Below, piece by piece: positions 9,762 to 20,538 of a stretch of 64,000 bases of DNA. The stretch comes from Harpalus rubripes (taxonomy: Eukaryota > Arthropoda > Insecta > Coleoptera > Carabidae), in NCBI GenBank assembly GCA_963082715.1, contig OY720465.1:35383888-35447887 (forward strand), given 5' to 3'. The first letter of the stretch is position 1. Every line of letters starts with the position of its first letter. The notes beneath the pieces were generated by a model, which was not told the DNA's origin, searched no databases, and saw nothing but the letters and a program-made list of their open reading frames with translations. A program made the translations under genes and the position numbers.

Positions 9762-11698
9762 CAGGCCCGGTTTAGCATTTCATTACGCCCTAGGCCAAAA
9801 TTCATGACTGCACCCCCCTCTCCCTCCCAATATATACCGAGTTTTAATAATGCTTGATTTCACTAAATTCTTGTTCTACATCGGTGCCTTTTTGAGTCTA
9901 TAAACGCACTGAAAACATGTTAAGACGATCTATAAACGTACTGTTTTTGGAGCTTTTCGTTTTCTAGAGGTGGTATGACTTACTGCTTTTAAAACTGATA
10001 CATAAATGACATATCAACATCAAATTGCTGACAGTCAACAAAGAATTTTCATCTCTGAAGTTCAATTTGTTAGAGGGAAGTGCTGCCAACGTAACTGATT
10101 TTACAAATTGTATTTATTAAAAATCTAATAGAATTATAAAATTACCCCAATAAAAAAAATCTGATGTGGCCAACACATAACCTCTCGCCAGATATTTTAC
10201 CTGGTTGTACGCATAAAACGAAAAATATTTTTAATACAAATACATATATTCATGTCTCACTACAAAATAATTCTCACATATATTTGCAAAATCTATGGGA
10301 TATTTTAAAATAAATTGTGTACAATACTTACATTTTCTTTATATTCAATATCCTGAAATTTTCTTTTTCTACTTTCCTTTTCTTTTTCTTTATATTCGTC
10401 ATTTTTTTGCAAATTCCTTTTATATTCTTTTTTACGTATATTCTTTTGCGTCGTTGCCTTTTTTTATTTTCATAATCTTCATAATTATACAAATATTTTT
10501 GACAGAGGCATACAATTATTTTTGACAGTGACATTTATATGTCAATTACAAACATTTGAATTTCTTGCCTTGTAGTAGTTTGATCTGAGATTTTTTACAT
10601 CAAATTATTTTATACGCCTTTCTTTATCTCTAAATCTATAGAAGATATAATAATGAATTTATATTTATCGAATAAAGAATTTAACGTTCTTTAATATAAG
10701 TATTTACATAAATTTTCGATAAATAATATTTAGACGATTTTTTTCTTGTAACTACTACTTCCGGTTGTCCAATTGTTACCAAAACTGACTGGACTCTTCC
10801 CATTATTGTTAGATTGAGGAATCCGTAGTTAAAAATGTCTTAAGTCTCATAGTATTTGAGATATAGTGAATCCAACATCCACACACACATCCCCACACAC
10901 ACACACACACACATACGGACATCATCGTAAAAATGTTATAATCGGATACTAGGGACCTTAAAACGTGCTTATTCATTAAAATCTGGATATGCGATTTTTA
11001 GCATGAATACAATACCTCTCTTAGCGAGAGGTAAAAAATATATAAAAACATGTTTCATAAGAACTGTCACCGCGAAGCGGCTCGTTTTCCAAAGTTGGAC
11101 TCGTGGGTTAACAGATTGCCTTATGAAATTTGTTTTCAATATACCTACTATCAATCATCAAAGACACATTTACCATACTTTTATAAATAGCTAAAGATTA
11201 CCACTTTTATTTTGCTTCTCTATCTCTCAAATGAAACGCATGTAAACAATAATTTTGGACTTATTAGATGCAGTTTTTAATTCTGAACAGTTTTACAGTA
11301 TTACAGTCATGAAAATTTTACCATTGTATTTGCTAAGATTCATAAGTAGACACCCGGTATATAAATATTAGAATTATTTAAAATCGTCAACAACTGCCAT
11401 AGCTCAACAGGGTTTACCAATCACTCTACTATACTGATTTTGTATAATTAAAGCAAATGTGACTGTTTACGTCGTCTGGTAGAGGTTGTGCCAAATGTCA
11501 TGAGCTATGAAATGCGCATATCAAGAAGAGAGACAGCTAGAAAAAGGTCAGGCAATAGGGGAGAGAGAAAGAGAAAGATAGAGTTTTCCTTTCCACGCAA
11601 CAGCTCTTGCGATTTGGTACAGTTATAAAACTATAGGTACTTCTCTCTTTCCGTTTTCTCATTTATCCAACTATTACCTTATGGGTAATCCGGGCCTG
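9762..11698. mobile_element. Non-autonomous hAT element with exact 8-bp target duplication
   Basis: Termini are CAGGCCCGG and CCGGGCCTG. Flanking ACGGATG-like duplications are exact: ACGGTATG at 9754-9761 and at 11699-11706. A CTGATG-family element (10161-11032) is nested inside. No transposase frame remains. Confidence 0.9.
10161..11032 (+). mobile_element. CTGATG-family element nested in hAT
   Basis: It begins CTGATGTGGCC, followed by CACATAACCTCTCGCC, and ends CTTAGCGAGAGGT flanked by AAAAAT-type sequence. The interior matches 18299-19071 closely. It contains a short CA-rich run near 10877-10912. Confidence 0.85.
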
Positions 11699-12478
11699 AC
11701 GGTATGCCATGTGTGTACACAAAGATCTAAATAAAAGTTTAGTAATTCGTGCCTCAGAAATTGATGACGTGGGTTTCAACTGGAAGATATCGAGTGTAAA
11801 TTAGGTAAAAAGAGTTAAGTAAATGTCTTCTAGTACCAGCGAAATGATGCCATTTACGATACGCAATTTGATTTTGTAATGACTTCATTACGAACACAAA
11901 ATAAAATATAGTATTTCTGCAATTCTAAAAATTTTAATAAACTGGATTTAATTTTTGATTTGACTGTTTTATTGATGACATCATGTGACTACAACAGTAC
12001 ATACACGGACATCATCATCATCATTATCATCATCGGAATCTTCGCCGGAAATACCCGAAGGTAGGGTTCAGCATCTTCGGCTTTTCATCTCGACGAATTC
12101 GGCCTAAGTCTATGATCTCTGCAAAATTTGCATCACCTTCACTACCTATAACATATTTTAGCAATCATTGGCGAAATACTTGCAAAGTATTTTTTCGTGG
12201 AGTAAGCATAAGCAACAAAAGGCGTTGAACTATTGTGAAACGCTGATGGTGAAATATTTTTGCTAATGTAAGAATGATTGAAGTTTGTAATTTGTAATTT
12301 CTTGAATTTCGTTAAAATGTAGATTGTATATTGCATATTAGATAATCTATCTAGACATTTTATTGACAATAAAATTCCTAACGATTTTTACCTTCCGTCA
12401 TATCTTTAGGTAGTTTTTAATTGATATAATCGCCAACGAATTTAACCTTCCTTCTTTCTTAGTACAACGTAAAAAAAT

Positions 12479-13788
12479 CTAATGTGGCCAGCACATTACC
12501 TTCCGTCAGTTCTATGTATTTTGTACAAATTCCACACAGAAAGTTTTTTTTGCAAATGATTCCATATTTCCAGTACACCTTCAGTCAGTTCTATGTTTTT
12601 GTACAAATTCCATACAGAAAGTTTCTTGTAAGATTCTATACATTTCCAGCAAAATTATAACTCAATCATATGTAAATTGCACTTTGACATTGACATTTGT
12701 TAATCAGAATTTTCTTAATGTAGTAGATGTTTCCATGTTTATAGCACAGCTGGCTGTTTTGTGAAATTTCTTTATAATTTTTTAACTGTATATCTATTGA
12801 ATACGAAGTATAAAATGTAATCAAATCGTATAGAGAATAAAATATTCTTAAATATTTATAATAACATTAAATGTGAAAAATTGATATTTAACAGCATTTT
12901 TTCGAAAAAAAACTGTTGAAATCTTCAAATTAAGGTACTTCCGGTCTACCAATTTAACCAAAATCTAATCAGCTCTTCATATGGATCTAAAGAAAAGGAA
13001 TACGCAAAAATTGTAATTTTTGAAAAGATGGTATTCAAGTTAAGCGATTCGAAAAATCGTCACACACATACATACATACATACATAAACTATTATTCACG
13101 AAAGATGACTATTCAAGGTCATTTGTTCGAAGAATGAATACACATCACTTTACAACAGTACCTTGACAACATTTTGTATTAGAAAGAAATATATTATTTG
13201 ACCTACGTCTATTTAATTTATGTGGTGTGACAGATATACGTAAATAGTGGCATTACTTTCTAACAGACTATAAATAATAAGGACGTATGTCGTAGATTTA
13301 CAGATACCTAATTATGTACTACTATGCCCTCTGTGCTAATATTTAGCCAGTGGCGTTGCCGTTTAAATCAAATTATTATTACTTGGTTTATAGTTAAGAC
13401 TACGTTTTTGAATTTTGCAAAAACATAAGTGAAGAACATAAATCTTTCAGAAAGCCATTATTTAGAACGAAACAATTTTTAAATGACATACTCTTATTTT
13501 TTCAGTTAAAATGTGTCCATAAATATTTCATGTTACACGCCTATGCTTACGAAATGCAGTGAAGTTATCTGCGAGTAATATTATATCAGACGGCTCACAA
13601 ATGACCTTGAATAGTCATCTTTCGTGAATAATAGTTTACATCCATCCATACATATAATACATACAAACATCATCGTAAAAATAGTAAAATCGCATTGTAG
13701 GGACCCTAAAACGTGCTTATTCATTAAAAATTCATATCGAATTTTTTGATCAAAGACAATACCTTCCTTACCTAAGGTGACGGAAGGT
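12479..13788 (+). mobile_element. CTGATG-family element, long copy
   Basis: The start is CTAATGTGGCC, then CACATTACCTTCCGTCA; the end is TGACGGAAGGT then AAAAT. Subterminal and terminal ACCTTCCGTCA/TGACGGAAGGT are inverted. CACTTCCGG-like box, CATACATACATACATA run (13067-13085) inside. Confidence 0.8.
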
Positions 13789-14042
13789 AAAAATATAAAT
13801 AGGATTTAATTAATATAAGTTTGCTGCAACTGGAATTGTCAGCATTATGATTAAAGCTACACACTGGACGAATCAATAAACTTATAATTTGATTCTTAAT
13901 ATATTTTGCAAAAAAGAGTCTCAAAAAATGTCGCCCTAAAACCAATTTCACCCCATGCGGTCGCCTGGCTTGCCTGTAGCTTGGGCCGGCCCTGAAATCT
14001 CTCATTTTAGATATAGCCTTGTTATTCTGTTGAGTGCGATAA

Positions 14043-15010
14043 GGGGCTGTCCTTAAATTACGTAACGCAAAATTAGAAAATTTTTGATACCCCCTTCCCC
14101 CTTTGTAACGCACCCGTAACGCAAACATGAACACCACCCCATTTATTACGTAACGCAGTACTTGACCCCCCCCCATTTTTTTACTGGATATAAAAGTATA
14201 TGGCCTCCTTAATATTCAGTTAAAATTTGAAACAAACTATTTAAATTAATGTATATAAAGATGAAAAATAACAGAACAGGGCAGAAACTATTTAAATTAA
14301 TGTACATAAAAATGAAAAATAATGTACTACTCTTACCCTACGGCTTGTCACCCCAATTTTTTTACTGGATATGAAAGTATATGGCCTCCTTAATATTCAG
14401 TTAAAATTTGAAACAGAAACTATTTAAATTAATGTACATAAAGATGAAAAATAACAGAACAGAATAGAAACTATTTAAATTAATGTACATAAAGATAAAA
14501 AATAATATACTACTCTTGCCCTACGGCTTATCACCCCAATTTTTTTACTGTATATAAAAGTATATGGCCTCCTTAATATTCAGTTAAAATTTGAAACAGA
14601 AACTAATTAAATTAATCTACATAAAGATAAAAAAAATAACAGCACAGAAATTAAAAGCATATGCATTTCCATATGCTTTTAACAAACTATTGAAAAGTTT
14701 TTCCTTATCAACACTATTTGAATTCATGTTTTAATATGAATTGCATTGCACGAATGAAAGACCACTGGCCCGAATTTGAACTGTGCCCGACATATGTTGA
14801 CTGTTATTGAAAACAAACGACTGCCTGCATATACGAATTAGCACCGCGAAATTTGAATGTTTCTAAACTATTAAAGCAATTTTAGTAATATTTTTTACAT
14901 TTTATCGTTACGTAACGCACACATTAACCCTCCCCCACCCCCTCGTAACGCTGCGTAACGCTACTCTTGACCCCCCCCCTTGAAGCGATACGTAATTTAA
15001 GGACAGCCCC
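14043..15010. mobile_element. Harbinger-like MITE with TAA target duplication
   Basis: The left end GGGGCTGTCCTTAAATTACG and right end CGTAATTTAAGGACAGCCCC are perfect 20-bp inverted repeats. They are flanked by TAA at 14040-14042 and at 15011-15013, the 3-bp duplication typical of PIF/Harbinger. It contains a tandem array (14171-14650). No transposase. Confidence 0.85.
14171..14650. repeat. Tandem repeat, period about 181 bp, about 2.6 copies
   Basis: Units begin CCCCATTTTTTTACTGGATA (about 14171), CCCCAATTTTTTTACTGGAT (about 14351) and CCCCAATTTTTTTACTG (about 14535). Each carries TATGGCCTCCTTAATATTC then TTAAATTAATGTACATAAAG. The units are almost identical. Confidence 0.85.
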
Positions 15011-15269
15011 TAATGAAATTATTACTTTAACAGCATTTTATACTGTTTTAAATTCAATCTAAGTGGTCATGGTAATACTCAACTATCTCTCTCTTCGAAC
15101 TTGTTGGCTTTGTCTAAAGACGTTACCTCAGAACTCACTAGATATAAAGGCAACCATAAAATTCTAAAATCCCTATTTAATTAGTAAAAGAAATAAATGT
15201 TTGGTGTCCCACAAATTTAGATATTGTGGTGCTCCTTGTACGCTTATTATATTTAAAGTAATTTTTCTC

Positions 15270-15507
15270 TCACCATTCCTGATGAGGACTTGGTGCAATA
15301 TAACATCCTCCCTCTGCAGCATCATCCCCTGGTGATGTCTGTCGATGTAGAGGTTTCTCTGGCGGTACCGTTGCTGGGGCTATAACACGGAGAGCGAAGA
15401 GCTAATAGCTATAGAATTCGCTGGGAGATTCGCGGTGGTGTTAGCACCACAAGAGGAACCACAGACGGAGGTGGTATCATCACTTGAGAAGGAGGACGAC
15501 TGTCTTC
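15270..15507 (-). CDS. Candidate last exon of the RhoGAP-like gene
   Basis: Read on the minus strand, a GAGCAG acceptor at 15508-15513 opens a phase-0 frame of 32 codons (EDSRPPSQVMIPPPSVV ... RISQRIL) to TAG at 15409-15411. Phase 0 matches the donor of the exon at 20380-20538. Beyond that stop a different frame (15270-15400) encodes a similarly proline-rich tail, VIAPATVPPEKPLHRQ ... PSPHQEW, ending TGA at 15270. Either one base has been gained or lost between the two, or the exon ends at the TAG. It could also be an unrelated fragment, since the pyrimidine tract is weak. Confidence 0.3.
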
Positions 15508-15725
15508 CTGCTCCTACTCGGATGTACGATATTTCGATAAGAATATAAAGGATGGTGGTGTGTTGGGGATGTAGGTACCATTTACCATTCGAGAATTTTG
15601 CGCCAGAGCGAAAGTGAGGGCTGGCAAATAAGTTCGACTGGTAAAATGTACCTACATCTTGTGTTGCATATTTGATTTTTTCCACCCCCGATGATTTATT
15701 TTTTACCTGTTCATTTTTACTACCA

Positions 15726-16820
15726 GGGGTCTGTTTCTCAAAAAATACTAGTTTACAAGTTACTAGTTACAAGTGAAATTTTTAATAGTACTAGTAAATT
15801 GTGTTTCTGAAAACTATTTTACTACTCGTAGTTTACAAGTTACTAGTTCACAAGTTATTAGTTACAAGTGAAATTTTATTAGTCAAGTAAAATAGCGTTT
15901 CTGAAACATTTTCAATAGTCTAGTAGTTTTTTTTAATAAATACTAGTATTTAATCCAATATTCTTTAAATCATGTGATTTTATTTTCTGATTGACGTTGA
16001 CATTTTCAAGCGTTTTAATTTGAAATTAAATTATTTTTCAATAAAAATGTCTACACTGGATGCGAAATTAATTATTTTGGGAATGATTCGAGATGCTAAA
16101 GGTATTCTATTTGGAGCATTCTCCAAATAAATTGTCTAAAGCAGTTAAATTCAATGAAAGGATAAAAATCTGTCAAACTTGTCACGCTTCGGGTTGAGTA
16201 GACAGAACTAGAAATATAGTAGGGTCACATGCTTGGTTTCTGTTCATATCTAGCTGAAGAAAAGGTTCCAATTAATAAAATTAATGTTTTTAACTTATTT
16301 GCGATGAGTAACCTCCCATTCATATGGGGTTTCTGCATGGACATAATTTATTCTTGCTTCAATTAGTTTTTGACGTCGCACTACTTCTTCATCACTAGAC
16401 TCAGAGTCCCTAGACCACATTATTATATTATTTAAAAAAATATATTAACACTAAACAACGACAGACACTACATGAATCTGAATAACATTAACAAAGAACC
16501 ATTGAATTACATACATTACAAAATAAATCCCACGAACTGTCAAATAATACGACTAGTAAAATTTATATTCAAAATTTACAAGACTTTTGATACTTGTAAC
16601 TTTACTCTAGTAAATTACTAGTTTGACAGACAACTCAAATATTTTGAGAAACAAAATACTATAGTATTTTTTGTCAAATACACTAGTAAATACTAGTTCC
16701 CAACTTGTAACTAGTATTTTACACTTGTATATTTCAGAAACAAAAACTAGTAAACTTCACTAGTATTACTAGTGTAGGGACTAATAATACTAGTCCCGTA
16801 TTTTTTGAGAAACTGGCCCC
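15726..16820. mobile_element. DNA transposon with dense ACTAGT subterminal repeats
   Basis: The left end GGGGTCTGTTTCTCAAAAAA and the inverse right end TTTTTTGAGAAACTGGCCCC differ at two positions. Both subterminal regions (15745-15960 and 16550-16800) are packed with CTAGTA/ACTAGT and TACAAGTT motifs. The centre keeps a decayed small frame, MSTLDAKLIILGMIRDAKG then ILFGAFS (16049-16125), which resembles the start of a Myb/SANT-like domain. A Glu/Asp-rich minus-strand remnant (SRDSESSDEEVVRRQK) is at about 16300-16420. This suggests a Harbinger-like element with an accompanying Myb-like gene, now dead. Confidence 0.65.
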
Positions 16821-16986
16821 AGATATGTCAAAGAATATTTCAATCGAGAAAACCACCAAATCATAAAAATCTGGTGTGGCCAGCATAATACCTCCCGCCA
16901 TTTACAGCCCGATTAACAAAAAAGATTAAGCTAATCCTTATTTTTGGATAAGCGAATTTTACTCTAATTTTGACAGTTTATTTCTT

Positions 16987-18043
16987 TACCGGTTTCAGGA
17001 TATTATACCATTGTTTACTTGTACAAAAGTAGGCTGGTAACTAAGTAATAACATTAGCCGTGTTCCTTCGGGTTGTGATTGTGATTTTGTGAATCCTGAT
17101 TAATTTAATCGTGATCCTTTTGAAACAGTATTTAAAAATTATAGCAAGAAAACAACAGAATCGTGTGTTAAATGTCAATGTCATATGCAGACTAATCCAA
17201 ACTATCCTGCTTTATTTTATAAATAATCAAGTGTCTAGTGTTATATTCAGAATTAAAAATGGGTTATATTGAAGTAAAAAATCATGTTCTTGGTAAGGAA
17301 TATGAAGTATGTTTATTTCAAACAAATCTTTATGTGGTTCATTACACGCTTTTGTAGAAAAATCTTATTTCCCTTGATGCCACAAACCCCACATTCGTAA
17401 ATTTCTGCGCTCGAAATAGTATATTTTCAATTTGTTCTGAACTGAATCCATGTGAATCACTCAAAAAGGTTGATTCTGAAGGGTAGGGGGAATGTTGTCT
17501 AGTGATCACAAAATGAGAAAGTGGGGATAACGAATAGGAAACGTAAAAACATTATTCTTCCTAATAATTATCACTTTTATCATTTAGATCACGAATCACA
17601 GCCCGAAGGAACACGGCTTGTATCTGTATGGTTGTTTGGTAATATTAATACCATACTGACTTGTCAATAACGATCTACAAAATGAAAATAAAATAAAATG
17701 AAAATATAATGCTCTTCATTAATACATACAGATAACGTTAGCCCATCGTTCTAAATACGGTCTACGTTATTCTACAGTAATAAACACGACGAATAAAGCA
17801 CATAATTTGAATATTTGTCATATCGACATATGTCAAAATAATTGTTCTGTTAACCATAGCAGTCTGAAAGTAGCATTAATCAGAGAATTTCAAAAAATGA
17901 TATTTATCAATAATGTCTTAATTTTCTGAAACCGATAAACTATTGAACAAACCACGGATGTTATTAATCATAACAAGCTTTAGATGTTTTAAAATTACAT
18001 CTGCGGCAGTTATGATGTGCATAACATTCCTAGGTATGTTAAT
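16987..18043 (-). repeat. Interspersed repeat, family B, inverted copy with nested element A
   Basis: It is the inverse of 171-667 and 59617-60111 but interrupted at 17057-17617. The host sequence it interrupts (...TTTATTTCTT | AAAATATAGTCTAATC...) is intact at 53351-53375, giving an empty-site comparison. Confidence 0.8.
17057..17617 (-). mobile_element. Element A, uninterrupted copy (561 bp)
   Basis: Terminal inverted repeats are GCCGTGTTCCTTCGGGTTGTG and CACAGCCCGAAGGAACACGGC. It splits repeat family B between AATAAC and TGTATCTG. No coding sequence. It is the reference for the larger, nested copy at 40343-41960, which reads in the opposite direction. Confidence 0.85.
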
Positions 18044-18049
18044 AGCTAT

Positions 18050-18236
18050 AAAATATAGTCTAATCTAATCCAAGTAACTAACTTTAAAAAAAAAACTCCT
18101 CAACAGGATTAAACCCCAATTACAGAGTGGATTCACATTCACACACATCCATGCCTTAGTGGGACTCGAACCCAGAGCCTCGAGAGCACCCATGATTCAT
18201 GAGGCGTGGCTCTAACCATTAAGCCATCGGAGCTAT
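18050..18236 (-). repeat. tRNA-derived SINE-like unit (family T), copy 1
   Basis: Read on the minus strand it has an A-box-like TGGCTTAATGGTTAGAGC and a B-box GGTTCGAGTCC, in tRNA spacing, then a conserved tail with AAGGCATGGATGTGTGTG and TAATCCTGTTGAGG. It is not a usable tRNA: the acceptor stem does not close. Confidence 0.8.
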
Positions 18237-18298
18237 ATAATAAAATGAAGATTAAATTTTAAATACCGGATTAGAATAGAATTCACTAATCCAAAAAT

Positions 18299-19071
18299 CT
18301 GATGTGGCCAGCACATATCCTCTCGCCAGATATTTTACCTGGTTGTACGCATAAAACGAAAAATATTTTTAAATACAAATACGTATATTCATATCTCACT
18401 ACAAAATAATTCTCACATATATTTGCAAAATCTATGGGATATTTTAATATAAATTATGTACAATACATACATTTTCTTTATATTCAATATCCTGAAATTT
18501 TATTTTTCTACTTTCCTTTTCTTTTTCTTTATATTCGTCATTTTTTCGCAAATTCCTTTTATATTCTTTTTTACGTATATTCTTTTGCGTTGACTTTTTT
18601 TATTTTCATAATCTGCGTAATGATGTATAAATATTTTTGACAGTGACATTTATGTGTCAATTACAAACATTTGAATTTCTTGCCTTGAAGTAGTTTGATC
18701 TGAGAATTATTACATCAAATTATTTTATATGCATTTCTTTATCTCTAAATCTATAGAAGATATAATTATGAATTTATATTTATCGAATAAATATTTAGAT
18801 GATTTTTTTCTTGTAACTACTACTTCCGGTTGTCCAGTTGTTACCAAAATTTAATCAACTCTTCCCATTATTGTTAGATTGAGGAATCCGTAGTTAAAAA
18901 TGTCTTAAGTGTATAGTATTTGAGAAATCGTGGATCCAACATCCACACACACATACGAACATCATCGTAAAAAAGTTATAATCAGATTCTAAGGACCGTA
19001 AAACGTGCTTATTCACTAAAATCTGGATATGCGATTTTAGCATGAATTCAATACCTCTCTTAGTGAGAGGT
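18299..19071 (+). mobile_element. CTGATG-family element with clear empty site
   Basis: It begins CTGATGTGGCCAGCACATA and ends CTTAGTGAGAGGT. It is flanked by AAAAAT at 18293-18298 and at 19072-19077. The uninterrupted target (ACTAATCCAAAAATGAGGAT) is present at about 19307, so both ends are fixed to the base. Confidence 0.92.
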
Positions 19072-19142
19072 AAAAATGAGGATTGGCTTAAATATTTTTG
19101 TGAATCGTTAATTTTTATTAATCCAAATACATACGTACATAT

Positions 19143-19255
19143 TTACAGAGTGGGTTCACATTCACACACATCCATGCCTTAGTGGGATTTGAACCCAGAG
19201 CCCCGAGGGCACTCATGACATGAGGCGTTGCTCTAACCATCGAGTCACTGGAACT
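19143..19255 (-). repeat. tRNA-derived SINE-like unit (family T), copy 2
   Basis: Truncated copy. The B-box region reads GGGATTTGAACCC on the plus strand; the A-box region is CTCTAACCATCGAGTCA. It is followed by the same TAAAATGAAGATTAAATT flank as the other copies. Confidence 0.75.
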
Positions 19256-19508
19256 ATAATAAAATGAAGATTAAATTGTAAATACCGGGATAGAATAGAA
19301 TTCACTAATCCAAAAATGAGGATTAGCTTAAATATTTTTGTGAATCCTTAATTTTTATTAATCTTAATATATACCTACATATGTATTTATGCTGGAAACA
19401 GTATTGAATTTCTTTTCTATTGTTCTATTTACTTTTTTCTTTTTAAAACGTTACTATTATTGGAATAAATAAAGTTTCGGACTGGCAGTCAATATTACAG
19501 TTTATTCA

Positions 19509-19550
19509 CGCCGACGTTTCGACTATACAATAGTCTTCTTCAGGGCTAGA
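19509..19550 (-). ncRNA. Hammerhead ribozyme-like motif (left arm)
   Basis: Minus strand: core CTGAAGA, stem II GACTAT/ATAGTC, then GAAACGTC. Stem I pairs GCC with GGC beside the core. Stem III is the self-complementary ACGT and the cleavage base would be C. All invariant core bases are present. Confidence 0.7.
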
Positions 19551-19998
19551 ATGGTCGAGTTGAAGGAAAAAATACACGTGTGGATAGCGTAGATACAATC
19601 AAGTCGGACATTTAAAAAAATAAATAAATAAATAGTCAAAAAACACAGATCACAGAGTGAAAATCGTCAAATAATAAAAAATTGTCCAAGATGACTACAA
19701 TAAACTAAGCTGAATATAAGAAAAAATATTTTAAAATGGTAACTGTACATGTGTGTTTTACACCAATCTAAGTCCTTAGATTGGTGTAAAACACACATGT
19801 ACAGTTACCAATTTAAAATATTTTTTCTTATATTCAGCTTAGTTTATTGTAGTCATCTTGGACAATTTTTTATTATTTGACGATTTTCACTCTGTGATCT
19901 GTGTTTTTTGACTATTTATTTATTTATTTTTTTAAATGTCCGACTTGATTGTATCTACGCTATCCACACGTGTATTTTTTCCTTCAACTCGACCATTC

Positions 19999-20040
19999 TA
20001 GCCCTGAAGAAGACTATTGTATAGTCGAAACGTCGGCGTG
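19999..20040 (+). ncRNA. Hammerhead ribozyme-like motif (right arm)
   Basis: The plus-strand twin of 19509-19550: core CTGAAGA at 20004-20010, stem II GACTATTGTATAGTC at 20012-20026, GAAA at 20027-20030, CGTC, then GGC of stem I. Confidence 0.72.
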
Positions 20041-20379
20041 AATAAACTGTAATATTGACTGCCAGTCCGAAACTTTATTTATTCCATCCCCAACACAGTC
20101 GAACATAATTTTTTGGTTACTATTATTATTTTGAAATTAGTTCTTTGATAGTGACATTTATCTGTCAGTTACATACATTTGAATAACTGCGTTTTGTTTG
20201 TTTAAAGCGTAGGCTCTGGGATTTAAATTACAGATAATTTTATAAATTTATCCATTAAATATATAGAAAAAGTATTAATGCAAATCTATAGAAAATTTAA
20301 TAATCTTTAATTTTTATAATACGTACGATATCGGGAGTGGGAAAAAAAAGTTTCTCGAAAGGTTTTCTGTTATTCTCAC

Positions 20380-20538
20380 CTCATTTTCAATAGCGTTCAA
20401 GCTCACAGTAGGAGTTATATTAGGGTCTGTGCCAAGTTGGGCTAGGTATCTTCGACGAAATGGTAAACAACCTGGTGAAAGATCCACCATCTCCATGAAG
20501 ATGCTGGCGATATGCCTGCATTCTGTCATATCACGAGT
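20380..20538 (-). CDS. RhoGAP-like gene, following exon
   Basis: The acceptor is ATTATACAG at 20539-20547 and the donor GAG|GTGAGA at 20374-20379. It has 53 codons, phase 0 at both ends, consistent with the preceding exon. Content: CRHIASIFMEMVDLSPG then CLPFRRRYLAQL. Confidence 0.6.

Larger units (their letters stand above)
19462..20115. mobile_element. Penelope-type palindrome (654 bp) with 12-bp target duplication
   Basis: Two arms of about 315 bp are inverse copies with almost no change and a centre of about two bases (CTAAG-TC-CTTAG near 19777). The outer ends are GGAATAAATAAAGTTTCGGA and its inverse, plus a 23-base right tail. The flanks are GTTACTATTATT at 19450-19461 and at 20116-20127. 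Each arm has a hammerhead-like core. The near-identity of the arms means a recent event or continued correction between arms. Confidence 0.9.

Noticed and set aside
18160..18236. Possible tRNA gene (A and B boxes)
   Set aside because: The acceptor stem does not pair, no clear anticodon arm is seen, and the sequence recurs with a constant non-tRNA tail. It is a SINE-like unit; the same holds for the heads at 28262, 31075, 54786 and 62523.
18299..19071. Helitron assignment for the CTGATG family
   Set aside because: Insertion next to A/T fits, but the 3' end lacks the CTRR terminus and the end hairpin is at the very terminus, so the class is left open.
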